A stretch of DNA of 38,552 nucleotides from JAYFQF01 sp034927285 (GCA_034927285.1 JAYFQF010000036.1:1-38552), one strand, 5' to 3'; shown: positions 23,369 through 31,299, counted from the stretch's first letter. Notes: generated by a model not told the origin, from the sequence alone. A program made the numbers and translations.

Positions 23369-25504
23369 ATGCAGAATACGGCAAGAGAGAAAAAGGTAAA
23401 ATTGAAAAGCCTTCGGACAAAAATATTGATCGTGATCGGCCTCCCGGTAATGATTGCCTTTCTCATTGCGGGAAGTCTGTCGATGAACAGCGCCCGAGCC
23501 ACGGTTTATGGCCTGACGGACAACGAGCTGGCCGCCAAATCCCAGGCAGCCTCCTATCAGATCAACGAACATTTCCAGACCTTTGCGCAGATTGCCAAAG
23601 ATATGGCGGGTAACCAGCAGTTCCGGCAGATCATGGCGGATACTCCCAAGGGCGTCCGCATCGCCGAGTCCGACAGCTTTAGCCAGATCATGGATACCAT
23701 GATTAACCTTACCAAAACGGATGAAAGTATTTTGGCCACTTGGCTTGCGGATATCGACTCCAGCCAGTTATGGACCTCCAGCGGATTTGTTTCCGATCAG
23801 GGCTGGGATATAACCCAGCGCGGCTGGTATGCGTCAATGATGAACGCCGATAAAGCCGGTGAGGTGGTCTTCACCGAGCCGTATTGGGATGATACCGTGA
23901 ACCTGACTGTCGTTACGATGGTAATGCCTATCTACAGAGGAAGCTCCGCTGAACTGATCGGGGCGGCGGGTGTGGATATCGCAATCAACCATCTGTCGGA
24001 GATCATCCAATCCAATACTCTGGGGGAAAAGGGCTTTTATATTCTGGTTTCCGGCTCCGGGCAGATTTTGTATCATCCCGACCAGGATTATCTGAACAAG
24101 GCGGTAGCCGAGACGGATCTTTCGGAGAGCCTCCAAAACGCGGTAGCCGAAAAAAGAACCGGAAATTTACAGTATTCCTCCCAGGGGCAAAGCAACCATG
24201 GCTATGTGGCTTCCGTGGGAGACAGCGGCTGGCTTGTGATCTCCGGTTTGCCCGACGATGAATTTAAGGCTCCCACATCCGCCATGAGTACGACGATGAT
24301 CGTTATTTTCCTCGTCGCCGACTTGCTTATCGGCATACTGATCATTGCCTTTTCCCAAAGCCTGGTACGGCCGCTCCGCCGGCTGACGGAGGCCGCCCGC
24401 CAGATAGCCCGGGGAAATTTGAACGCTGAGATCAGCGTAAACTCCAACGATGAAACCGGGCGGGTCTCCGCCGCCATGAAACAAGCTGCCGACCATATCC
24501 GGAGTTATATCTCAGAAATAACCCGGACCCTCCGTTCCATGGGAGAAGGTGATATGCGCATCGAACTTCAGCAGGAGTATATCGGTGATTTTGCTCCAAT
24601 CAAGGCGGCGCTCCTCGACATCTCCTCCTCCCTGAACCGGACCCTGCTGATCATCAAGGTTTCCGCCCGGCAGGTGGATACCGGCGCCGCCCAGGTTTCC
24701 AGCGGCGCCCAGGCCCTGGCTGCGGGGGCGGCGGAGCAGGCCGCCGGCGTGGAGGAACTGAGCGCCTCCATTTCCCAGGTGGCGGAGCAGGCTGAAAAGA
24801 ACCTGGAAAATGTCAATACGGCCAACGAACATGCCCAACTGGCCGGCCAGGGTATCGCGGCCGGAAACCGGTATATGGAAGAGCTCACGGAGGCAATGGC
24901 AAACATCAATTCCGCCTCCGGTCAGATCGCCAATATCGCCAAGGCTATCGAAGATATCGCTTTCCAGACCAACATTCTTGCTCTGAACGCCGCCATTGAA
25001 GCGGCCCGGGCCGGCGCCGCCGGAAAAGGGTTTGCTGTGGTAGCGGACGAGGTCCGGAACCTGGCCGCCAAATCAGCCGAGGCGGCTAAGGAAACCGGAC
25101 AGTTGATCGAGCGCTCAGTGGCCACGGTATCCCAAGGCTCCCGGATCACGGCGCAGACCGCGCAAATTCTGCAGGACGTTCAAAATAAAGCAGAGGCCGT
25201 GGTTGAGAGCATTGACAAAATAGAGCAGGCTTCCGTCCGGCAGACAAGCGCCATCAGCCAGATCCGTCAGGGGCTAAGCCAGGTTTCGGCGGTAGTCCAG
25301 ACCAATGCCGCCACCGCGGAAGAAAATTCCGCCGCCAGCGAGGAAATGTCCGCCCAGGCCGCCGCCTTGCGGGAAGAAGTGGGCAAATTCAAGCTGCAGG
25401 CGGAAAATGAAGAAGATTTTACCACGGACACGCCTCCCGGTCAGTCTTTCCCTCAGGAGGAGATAAGGGCCTTGGCGGCGGTTCCTGTTTCAGAAAAGTA
25501 TTAA
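23369..25504 (+). CDS. methyl-accepting chemotaxis protein with dCache domain
   Basis: A 711-residue transmembrane chemoreceptor. Helix 1 lies near 18-38, an extracellular dCache_1 domain at 40-300, helix 2 near 306-330, HAMP to about 385, and a cytoplasmic signalling domain to about 685 with the tip EDIAFQTNILALNAAIEAAR split around the conserved turn. The sensor has Trp146, Arg151, Trp153, Tyr154, Asp174 and Asp203, arranged like the amino-acid-binding dCache motif (Y.....R.WY...D...D) with Trp in place of the first Tyr. Amino acids are therefore likely ligands (inference). No C-terminal CheR pentapeptide is seen. GAGAGGA precedes the ATG. Confidence 0.95.
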   Translation: MQNTAREKKVKLKSLRTKILIVIGLPVMIAFLIAGSLSMNSARATVYGLTDNELAAKSQAASYQINEHFQTFAQIAKDMAGNQQFRQIMADTPKGVRIAESDSFSQIMDTMINLTKTDESILATWLADIDSSQLWTSSGFVSDQGWDITQRGWYASMMNADKAGEVVFTEPYWDDTVNLTVVTMVMPIYRGSSAELIGAAGVDIAINHLSEIIQSNTLGEKGFYILVSGSGQILYHPDQDYLNKAVAETDLSESLQNAVAEKRTGNLQYSSQGQSNHGYVASVGDSGWLVISGLPDDEFKAPTSAMSTTMIVIFLVADLLIGILIIAFSQSLVRPLRRLTEAARQIARGNLNAEISVNSNDETGRVSAAMKQAADHIRSYISEITRTLRSMGEGDMRIELQQEYIGDFAPIKAALLDISSSLNRTLLIIKVSARQVDTGAAQVSSGAQALAAGAAEQAAGVEELSASISQVAEQAEKNLENVNTANEHAQLAGQGIAAGNRYMEELTEAMANINSASGQIANIAKAIEDIAFQTNILALNAAIEAARAGAAGKGFAVVADEVRNLAAKSAEAAKETGQLIERSVATVSQGSRITAQTAQILQDVQNKAEAVVESIDKIEQASVRQTSAISQIRQGLSQVSAVVQTNAATAEENSAASEEMSAQAAALREEVGKFKLQAENEEDFTTDTPPGQSFPQEEIRALAAVPVSEKY

Positions 25505-25700
25505 AGCAGTACCGAGGCAGAAGAATAATTTATGGCTTCAAATAATTTGAGCAGGTGATGATAATATGGGCCGCTCCAAAAATAATGCAGGGAATGAGAG
25601 CGACATAGTTTTTGAGCCAAAGCCCGGCAAAGAAGAAATACAAAGGGGGAATGGCGCCTCCTGTTCGTCCGGAATTCATTTTTCGTTCCCATTTTTTACA
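25505..25700 (-). pseudogene. possible membrane-protein gene remnant
   Basis: One minus-strand frame without a start codon reads a hydrophobic, protein-like stretch of about 45 residues, including PPLYFFFAGLWLKNYVAL and FGAAHIIITCSNYLKP before a stop. A different frame has a start codon (63 residues) but an unlikely composition. This suggests the decayed 3' end of a membrane protein gene; the family is not recognised. Confidence 0.25.
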
Positions 25701-26083
25701 GCAGGGATATTAACAACACAGATGGCGTCGCCTCCCGGCCAATAGATCGGTCTGCCCTTAAATGATAATATAAATATTATTGGCCGTAAAGCCGGCAGAT
25801 GAATTAAGCTGCTCCTGCCGGCGGAAGCCGGTAAACCCTGGTGACGACCTATGTTTTCAGCAAAAAGCTCATAAAAAAATGTATTTGCTGAAATCAGGGG
25901 GAAAAGGGAGCTCTCACAGGAAGAAAAGGCAGGAAAAAGCAGTCCGTCGCCCAGAAAGCAGCCGGAAAGTACTTGGAGAACGGACAGAAGGGAAAAACTC
26001 CTCCACAGGAGGACACGCCAACCTTGCTATGATCTCCCGGAACGATACGATCACAGACGGATCACATGCAGAAGGGGTTTTCA
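25701..26083 (+). other. non-coding segment before riboswitch 1
   Basis: I see no credible gene, although an open frame of 130 codons begins at 25780; its composition is unlike neighbouring proteins and it runs into the riboswitch. The segment holds GCCGGCAG/CTGCCGGC arms (about 25790-25823) and the perfect inverted repeat TTTCAGCAAA (25855-25864) with TTTGCTGAAA (25884-25893). Structured RNA is possible, but it fits no class I know. Confidence 0.4.
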
Positions 26084-26112
26084 TTGACGCAGGGCCCTTG
26101 CGGGCTTATAAT
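26084..26112 (+). promoter_or_regulatory. promoter of riboswitch 1 transcript
   Basis: TTGACG (26084-26089) and TATAAT (26107-26112) are 17 nt apart. The -10 context GCTTATAATGA is the same as in the promoter of the second riboswitch. Confidence 0.85.
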
Positions 26113-26122
26113 GAAAAAAATG

Positions 26123-26316
26123 ACCTCTTTTGGTTGCGTTCTGGCGGATATCGGATCCGCCGGGCCGCATGAAATGGAATGGGGTGCAAGTCCCCGCGAA
26201 CTGGTCACTGTGAAGCCCGTTCGGCAGCTTAGAAAGCTTAGGCAGCCAAGAAATACTGCCGCCATAAGCCGGCGGCGCCGTTAAGGACGGGATAAGTCAG
26301 ACACACGCCAAAGAGG
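26123..26316 (+). ncRNA. cobalamin riboswitch 1
   Basis: The conserved core reads ATGGAATGGGGTGCAAGTCC, then CCGCGAACTGGTCACTGTGAAG, close to the cobalamin riboswitch consensus, and GATAAGTCAGACAC matches the B12-box region. The outer P1 stem forms between CCTCTTTTGG at the 5' end and CCAAAGAGG (26308-26316). A terminator follows at 26404. Corrinoid binding is expected to lower expression of the cysteine-rich small protein gene downstream. Confidence 0.93.
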
Positions 26317-26403
26317 GGCGGCTTAAAAGCTGGATCCGGCTTTTAACCGACAGCAGACGCTGTTGCCAGTCCAACAGACAGCGGGCAAAAGGAAAGAACA
26401 GAG

Positions 26404-26431
26404 CCTGCCGTCGTATACGAGCGGGTTTTTT
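26404..26431 (+). terminator. terminator after riboswitch 1
   Basis: CCTGC (26404-26408) and the inner TCGT/ACGA arms pair up to GCGGG (26421-26425), followed by TTTTTT. It lies between the aptamer and the next start codon, as in transcription attenuation. Confidence 0.75.
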
Positions 26432-26472
26432 ATTTGGATGAAAATACTGCTTTAATGAAAAGGGGAAAGCTT

Positions 26473-26787
26473 ATGGCTCAGGAAAAGAAACCGCATTGGG
26501 TAGGAAAACACTATTCCTTTTTTTGCAATAAGGAGTGTGAAAGTTTTCCCTGCCACCCGACAAACGATCCCGATAATTTTAACTGTCTGTTTTGCTACTG
26601 CCCTTTGTATGCCTTAAAGGATAAATGCGGCGGCAATTTTGTTTACAGCCCCGGGGGGTTGAAAGATTGCAGCAACTGTATAGTCCCTCATAAACGGGAG
26701 AATTACGGCTACATTATTGGCAAATTTGAGGAAATATTGGAGATCACCAAAATGATGCCCGAAGACCTGGAAGAAAAGGACCGCTGA
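26473..26787 (+). CDS. cysteine-rich small domain protein
   Basis: A 104-residue soluble protein of the cysteine-rich small domain (zf-like) family. Its Cys/His pattern is typical: CNKECESFPCH, FNCLFCYCPLY, KCGG, LKDCSNCIVPH. It probably binds metal, perhaps zinc or an iron-sulfur cluster. Relatives are often beside, or fused to, corrinoid salvage genes. A cobalamin riboswitch directly upstream supports a role in B12 metabolism here. I chose the ATG at 26473, since AAAAGGGG lies at proper spacing; an in-frame ATG at 26434 lies at the terminator's end. The biochemical role is not established. Confidence 0.85.
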   Translation: MAQEKKPHWVGKHYSFFCNKECESFPCHPTNDPDNFNCLFCYCPLYALKDKCGGNFVYSPGGLKDCSNCIVPHKRENYGYIIGKFEEILEITKMMPEDLEEKDR

Positions 26788-26851
26788 TCTAAGCTTGACC
26801 GGCATAGGGCTATCATATGATCTAAGCCTGACTGACATAGGGGTTATCATA
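26786..26851 (+). repeat. 33-nt tandem duplication
   Basis: GATCTAAGCTTGACCGGCAT then AGGGCTATCATAT (26786-26818) is followed at once by GATCTAAGCCTGACTGACAT then AGGGGTTATCATA (26819-26851). It begins at the last codons of the cysteine-rich gene. Confidence 0.85.
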
Positions 26852-27048
26852 ATTTCACAGGCTTGCTTGCCGGGCCCCGGCCTGTTGAAGGGAGTTCGGG
26901 ACCGGCTGAAGGAAACGGGGTTGGCGTCTATAAGGAATTTTGTGCATTTTGGTAAGGAAAAGGTTAACGATACTCCTGGAACCCCGGAAAGGCCGGCGGC
27001 GGGGTTAAGAAAAGAAAAATTATAAGAAGATTGTCAAGGAATAATGAA
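26852..27048 (+). other. non-coding spacer
   Basis: No gene supported. A 76-codon open frame crosses the spacer but has no ribosome-binding site and begins inside the repeat. A GC-rich inverted repeat GCCGGG/CCCGGC lies near 26869 without a T-run. Confidence 0.4.
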
Positions 27049-27078
27049 TTGACGGTAAAGCGCCGAAGAGCTTATAAT
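27049..27078 (+). promoter_or_regulatory. promoter of riboswitch 2 transcript
   Basis: TTGACG (27049-27054) and TATAAT (27073-27078) are 18 nt apart. It probably starts the long cobalamin uptake and synthesis transcript. Confidence 0.82.
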
Positions 27079-27095
27079 GATAAGGAAAATGAAAC

Positions 27096-27287
27096 AGGCT
27101 TTTGGTTGCGGTCCGGGAAAGAATAAGTCTTTCCTGCCTGCATGAAATGGAATGGGGTGCAAGTCCCCGCGAACTGGTCACTGTGAAGCCCGTCCCCCGG
27201 CTCAGGCAGCCGGAAAACTGCAAAACCTGCCGTCATAAGCCGGCAGCGCCGTTAAGGATGGGATAAGTCAGACACAAGCCAAAAGCT
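27096..27287 (+). ncRNA. cobalamin riboswitch 2
   Basis: This shares about 50 nt of identical core with riboswitch 1 (CATGAAATGG to GAAGCCCGT) and has the same GGATAAGTCAGACACA B12-box region. P1 pairs GCTTTTGG near 27100 with CCAAAAGC (27279-27286). The peripheral arms differ from copy 1 in length and sequence. A strong terminator follows, so corrinoid probably shuts off the downstream uptake and biosynthesis genes. Confidence 0.93.
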
Positions 27288-27336
27288 GGTCAGGACATGC
27301 TGTCTCCAGACTTACAGACGGCAAGCCCTTCCAGAA

Positions 27337-27370
27337 ATGCCTGCTGACGATTTTCGGCAGGCATTTTTTT
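27337..27370 (+). terminator. terminator of riboswitch 2
   Basis: ATGCCTGCTGA (27337-27347) pairs with TCGGCAGGCAT (27354-27364), followed by a T-run to 27370. This is the expression platform of riboswitch 2. Confidence 0.92.
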
Positions 27371-27433
27371 CGTCCTCTGTAAAATCAGACCCAAAAGGCT
27401 CATGACGCTTTGTGAATCTAAGGAGGGAGCAAG

Positions 27434-29104
27434 ATGCTAAAAAAATGTAGGTTTCTTACCGCGTTGATTCTGGTTATGCTTTTGATCTTGAGCCAAGCGG
27501 GAAATCTGCTGGCGGCAGCCCCTGATACGCTGGCTGCGGCGGTCGATGATACCGCCCGTTATATGCTGAAAACGGTGAAGTCTCCCCAGGTGGGCTCCAT
27601 TGGCGGCGAATGGGCGGTTTTGGGTCTGGCCCGTTCCGGCTATGACGTGCCGGAGGAATATTATCAGGACTATTACGCTGCCGCGGAGGAATACGTCCGT
27701 GCCTGCAAGGGCATACTCCATGAAAAAAAGTATACCGAATACTCCCGGCTCATCGTGGCCCTTTCTTCCATCGGCAAGGATGCCCGCGATGTGGCGGGCT
27801 ATGATCTGACCAGGGCTTTGGGGGACTATGAGAAAACCATCTGGCAGGGATTAAACGGCCCCATCTGGGCTTTGATCGCCTTGGACAGCGCCAACTATCC
27901 TATGCCGGTAAACCCGGAGGCCAAAACTCAGGCCACCCGGCAGATGTATATTGACCGGATCCTGGAATGCCGGCTTTCCGACGGCGGCTGGTCGCTGTTC
28001 GGCGGCACCTCAGCGGCTTCTTCGGGAGACGGGGTGTCGGATCCGGATATCACCGGGATGGCGCTGCAGGCTTTAGCCAAATACCAGGATCAGCCGGCAG
28101 TGGCGGAAGCCGTCAAAGAGGCTTTGGCCTGCATGTCGGAAAAACAATCGGCAGCCGGCGGCTTTTCCAGCTGGGGCACGGCCAATTCCGAAAGCTGCGT
28201 ACAGATCATTGTCGCGCTGACGGAGCTGGGCGTATCTTTAGAGGATGAAAGGTTTATCAAGGACGGGAAAACCCTTTTGGACAACCTGATGACCTTTTAT
28301 CTGCCGGGCCAGGGCTTTTTACATACCGCCGACGGCAGCGGCTCCAACCAGATGGCCAGTGAGCAGGGCTTTTATGGCCTGGTGGCCGCCAGGAGGGCCG
28401 CCCAGGGGAAAAACAGCCTGTACCGGATGGGCGACGCTCTGAAACTCGGCGCCTCCTCCGGCGGAGACGCGACGGAAAAGGGCTTGCCTGGGAAAAACCC
28501 GGATGTGAAGACCCCGGCGATAATTCAGCCGGGGAAAACCTTTGCCGACATTACCGGGGTCAACGCCCATGCTAATCAATATGCCATTGAAGCCTTGGCG
28601 GCCAGAGGGATTATGGGAGGCGTGACCGACGACGGTTTCCAGCCGGAGAAGGCGCTGACCCGGGCGGAATTTGCCAGCCTTTTAACCAGGGCTTTGGGCC
28701 TGACCAAAACAGGAGATATTCCTTTTACCGATATCGGCGCCTCTGCCTGGTATCATGATGCGGCGGCCTGCGCTTACGGCTATGGCTTAATCAAAGGCAT
28801 TACTGCCGACAAGTACGGCCCGGCAAGCGCCGTTACGATCCAGGAAGCCGCCGCTATCTTGGTCCGGGCCGCCGGGCTTTGCGGCCTGGAGACGAAAATG
28901 GAACAAGGGCAGATCCGGGATATGCTGGCTCAGTTTGTGGATTATCAGAGCAGTTCAGCCTGGGCCCGGGGTTCCCTGGCCTATTGCTATGAGTCCGGGA
29001 TCTTGGACCAAAATAACCTGAAGATCCGGCCCAAGGCTCAGTTGAAGCGGTGCGAAGCCGCCCAAATGATCTATAATCTGCTGAGCGTCGCCCGACTTCT
29101 CTAA
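27434..29104 (+). CDS. SLH-anchored alpha/alpha-toroid protein, putative corrinoid capture
   Basis: A secreted 556-residue protein. A signal peptide (about 1-28, ending LLAAAP) is followed by an alpha/alpha toroid (about 30-325) of the squalene cyclase/prenyltransferase-like repeat type. Its repeats include GGEWAVLGLARSG, GPIWALIALDSANY, GGWSLFGG, DITGMALQALA and GGFSSWG. Three S-layer homology domains (about 370-430, 436-490, 505-552) attach it to the cell wall. The order and the cobalamin riboswitch suggest a surface B12-binding role. In animal transcobalamin and intrinsic factor an alpha6-alpha6 barrel plays this part. No enzymatic DXDD-type motif is seen. AAGGAGGGAG precedes the ATG. Domain calls are firm; ligand is inference. 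Confidence 0.85.
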   Translation: MLKKCRFLTALILVMLLILSQAGNLLAAAPDTLAAAVDDTARYMLKTVKSPQVGSIGGEWAVLGLARSGYDVPEEYYQDYYAAAEEYVRACKGILHEKKYTEYSRLIVALSSIGKDARDVAGYDLTRALGDYEKTIWQGLNGPIWALIALDSANYPMPVNPEAKTQATRQMYIDRILECRLSDGGWSLFGGTSAASSGDGVSDPDITGMALQALAKYQDQPAVAEAVKEALACMSEKQSAAGGFSSWGTANSESCVQIIVALTELGVSLEDERFIKDGKTLLDNLMTFYLPGQGFLHTADGSGSNQMASEQGFYGLVAARRAAQGKNSLYRMGDALKLGASSGGDATEKGLPGKNPDVKTPAIIQPGKTFADITGVNAHANQYAIEALAARGIMGGVTDDGFQPEKALTRAEFASLLTRALGLTKTGDIPFTDIGASAWYHDAAACAYGYGLIKGITADKYGPASAVTIQEAAAILVRAAGLCGLETKMEQGQIRDMLAQFVDYQSSSAWARGSLAYCYESGILDQNNLKIRPKAQLKRCEAAQMIYNLLSVARLL

Positions 29105-29117
29105 GTTTTTGGAGGCC

Positions 29118-29160
29118 GGAGCCGGCCTGGCGATTATCGGCTCCAGCCAGGCTGTGTTTT
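29118..29160 (+). promoter_or_regulatory. two mutually exclusive hairpins, attenuator-like
   Basis: GGAGCCG (29118-29124) can pair with CGGCTCC (29138-29144), and GCCTGGC (29125-29131) with GCCAGGC (29146-29152); the two stems interleave. Only the second is followed by TGTGTTTT, so it could act as a weak terminator and the first as an antiterminator. Confidence 0.45.
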
Positions 29161-29231
29161 GTCTCTCTAAGCCTGAAGTCCTGAGCCGCTGTGGACCATT
29201 CCGGGGGTTGGGGTAAGAATGAGGTGAAAAC

Positions 29232-30224
29232 ATGAAAATTACAGGAAAGAAAATCATTGCTTTGGCAGCGGTTTTGCTGGTGCTGACGGCCGCTTTTTGG
29301 TGGGGCGGCAATGCCCCCGGCCTTCAGGGCTGGCAGATAGAGCCCCGAAATACCGCCAAGGCTTTGCCGGAGGAAGAATCCGCGGTTCAGGAACCGTCAA
29401 AGGAAGGATTGATTGATCCGGCCTCTGCCGGGCTTGCTGATGCGGCGGCCGGAGAAGAGGCGAGCCCGGATCTGACCGGTGCTGACGGAGGGGCAGAAGA
29501 ACCCGGTTCGGCTGCCCAAATGGCGGAGAAGCCAAAATCACCGGCGGCCCAAGAGAAAAACAGGCAGGAAGAAGCCGCCGGCGAAAAGCCCGGCGCCGGC
29601 AAGGCGTTGACCGCAGAGGAGAAAGTAGCGCTGGCGTCATCTCTGGCCGGAAACTCTTCCCCGGGAGTGGAAAAGGGCAGCGCCTCCTACTCTGAGGAAC
29701 AGGGGATGCAGCTCAGCGAAACCACCGGCAAAGATAAATATCTGACGGATCCGGTGCCGGAAGGCAAGCCCCTGCCGGTGGAACCCCAGGAAACCCAAAT
29801 CGGGGAAACGGCCTATACCTGCACGTTATCTGTGCGCTGCGATACGATCCTGGAGAATATCGGCTGGCTGGATCCGGAAAAGGTTGAACTGGTTCCCGAG
29901 GACGGTGTGGTTTTTCCTTCTCAGGAGGTTACCTTTTACGAAGGGGAAAGCGTATTCAACGTCCTGCAGCGGGAGATGAAAAAAGCAAAAATCCATATGG
30001 AGTTTGTAAATACGCCCATGTATAACAGCGCTTATATCGAAGGGATAAACAATCTTTATGAATTTGACTGCGGCGAGCTGTCGGGCTGGATGTACAAAGT
30101 AAACGACTGGTTTCCCAATTACGGCTGCTCCCGGTATCAGCTGAAGGACGGCGATCTGGTAGAGTGGGTGTACACCTGCGATCTGGGAGTGGACGTAGGC
30201 GGTTTTTACGCCACCGGCAGCTGA
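29232..30224 (+). CDS. membrane-tethered DUF4430 (transcobalamin C-terminal-like) protein
   Basis: The 330-residue protein has one N-terminal membrane helix (about 7-25) and no lipobox. A long disordered Ala/Glu/Pro-rich spacer (about 30-190) reaches outward to a DUF4430 domain (about 195-325). The domain marks are VTFYEGESVFNVLQREMKK, YNSAYIEGINNLYEFDCGEL, SGWMYKVNDWFPNYGCSRYQ and LKDGDLVEWVYTCDLG. DUF4430 corresponds in fold to the beta-domain of transcobalamin and intrinsic factor. Here it follows the toroid gene by 127 nt and precedes EcfT. I infer that the pair binds corrinoid outside the membrane and passes it to the ECF system. Confidence 0.87.
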   Translation: MKITGKKIIALAAVLLVLTAAFWWGGNAPGLQGWQIEPRNTAKALPEEESAVQEPSKEGLIDPASAGLADAAAGEEASPDLTGADGGAEEPGSAAQMAEKPKSPAAQEKNRQEEAAGEKPGAGKALTAEEKVALASSLAGNSSPGVEKGSASYSEEQGMQLSETTGKDKYLTDPVPEGKPLPVEPQETQIGETAYTCTLSVRCDTILENIGWLDPEKVELVPEDGVVFPSQEVTFYEGESVFNVLQREMKKAKIHMEFVNTPMYNSAYIEGINNLYEFDCGELSGWMYKVNDWFPNYGCSRYQLKDGDLVEWVYTCDLGVDVGGFYATGS

Positions 30225-30349
30225 TTCAGGCGTTTTTATTTCGGAGATGTTAAGGTGTTCTTATTTCGGGGATGTTCAGGTGTTCTTATCCCTGGGATAT
30301 TCAACCTTTCTTACCTCGGGGATGTCCAGCTTTTCTTATTCCGGAGATG
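30225..30349 (+). repeat. five exact-length 25-nt tandem repeats
   Basis: Five diverged units of exactly 25 nt begin at 30225, 30250, 30275, 30300 and 30325; the consensus starts TTCAGGTGTTCTTATTTCGG and ends GGATG. The array begins on the base after the stop codon of the DUF4430 gene. A sixth unit begins TTCAGG and runs into a hairpin. A period of 25 shifts the reading frame at each unit, so the array is non-coding. Confidence 0.92.
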
Positions 30350-30356
30350 TTCAGGG

Positions 30357-30388
30357 GGTCCCTTTGCTCCGGCAAAGGGGCCTGTTTT
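30357..30388 (+). terminator. intercistronic hairpin, possible weak terminator
   Basis: GGTCCCTTTGC (30357-30367) pairs with GCAAAGGGGCC (30372-30382), followed by TGTTTT. The interrupted T-run suggests partial termination or 3' end protection before ecfT. Confidence 0.5.
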
Positions 30389-30408
30389 GATCAGGAAGGA
30401 GATGAACC

Positions 30409-31299
30409 GTGAAAGACGCTTTTTCCGGTTTCCATCCGGTGACCAATTTCATTTACTTTACCGCGGTCATCGGTTTTGCGATGTTCTTTCTGCACCCTGC
30501 CTGCCTTTTTGTTTCCCTGGGCTGCGCCTTTGGCTACTCGGTTTATCTGAAAGGGCGGCGGGCTTTGAGGTTTAACCTTTTTGTCATGCTGCCCACCCTT
30601 TTGACTACGGCCCTGGTGAATCCGGCCTTCAATCATCAGGGATTGACGATCTTAACCTATCTGCCCGGCGGAAATCCGCTGACCCTGGAATCCATCGTCT
30701 ATGGCCTGGCGGCGGCGACCATGTTTGTTACGGTCATCTGCTGGTTTTCCTGTTATAATGAAGTGATGACCTCGGATAAGTTCGTCTATCTTTTCGGCAG
30801 GATCATTCCCGCCTTGTCCCTGATCCTTTCCATGGCCCTGAGATTTGTGCCTAAATTTAAGGCTCAGATTAAGGAAGTATCAAATGCCCAGAAATGCGTG
30901 GGCAGGGACGTTTCCAACGGCGGAGTTCTGCAGCGGGCCAGGCATGGCCTGCGGATTCTATCCATTATGATTACCTGGTCTTTGGAAAATGCCATCGAAA
31001 CCGCGGATTCCATGAAAAGCCGGGGTTACGGCTTACCGGGGCGCACGGCGTTTTCGATTTTTCATTTTGAGCGGCGGGATAAGTTGTGCCTGGGCTATTT
31101 AAGTCTGTGTATCGGGTATATCCTGGCCGGCGCCTGGCTGGGCGGCATCAAATGGCGCTATTTTCCTTCGATCCGGGGAGCCTGGGGCGGGCCTTTCCCT
31201 CTGAGCCTTATCGCCGCCTACGGATTGCTTTGCGCCATGCCGCTGCTGATTAATTATCGGGAGGATAGGAAGTGGAAACATATCGCATCTCAGATCTGA
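30409..31299 (+). CDS. ecfT: ECF transporter membrane subunit EcfT (CbiQ-like)
   Basis: The scaffold membrane protein of an energy-coupling factor vitamin transporter; it joins the ATPases to the substrate-binding S component. The 296 residues have about five to six helices, and the coupling motif ENAIETADSMKSRGYGLPG (Ser-Arg-Gly 204-206) is the usual A-x-x-M-x-x-RG form that grips the ATPase. It begins with GTG at 30409, with AAGGAG upstream. It overlaps the next gene by 28 nt, so ATPase synthesis is tightly coupled. Context points to a corrinoid as substrate. Confidence 0.92.
   Translation: MKDAFSGFHPVTNFIYFTAVIGFAMFFLHPACLFVSLGCAFGYSVYLKGRRALRFNLFVMLPTLLTTALVNPAFNHQGLTILTYLPGGNPLTLESIVYGLAAATMFVTVICWFSCYNEVMTSDKFVYLFGRIIPALSLILSMALRFVPKFKAQIKEVSNAQKCVGRDVSNGGVLQRARHGLRILSIMITWSLENAIETADSMKSRGYGLPGRTAFSIFHFERRDKLCLGYLSLCIGYILAGAWLGGIKWRYFPSIRGAWGGPFPLSLIAAYGLLCAMPLLINYREDRKWKHIASQI

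Noticed and set aside
25775..25850. Resemblance to a cyclic-di-GMP-I riboswitch (GTAAAGCCGGC...)
   Set aside because: The GGCAAACC arm and tetraloop receptor layout are missing, and no suitable gene follows directly.
25780..26172. Open frame of 130 codons before the first riboswitch
   Set aside because: It runs into the promoter and riboswitch, has no good Shine-Dalgarno and a basic low-quality composition.
26795..27025. Open frame of 76 codons between the cysteine-rich gene and riboswitch 2
   Set aside because: It starts inside the 33-nt repeat and lacks a ribosome-binding site.
30255..30575. Open frame of 106 codons over the 25-nt repeats
   Set aside because: A 25-nt period changes frame at each unit and the frame overlaps ecfT; the similarity between its segments is a by-product of the repeats.
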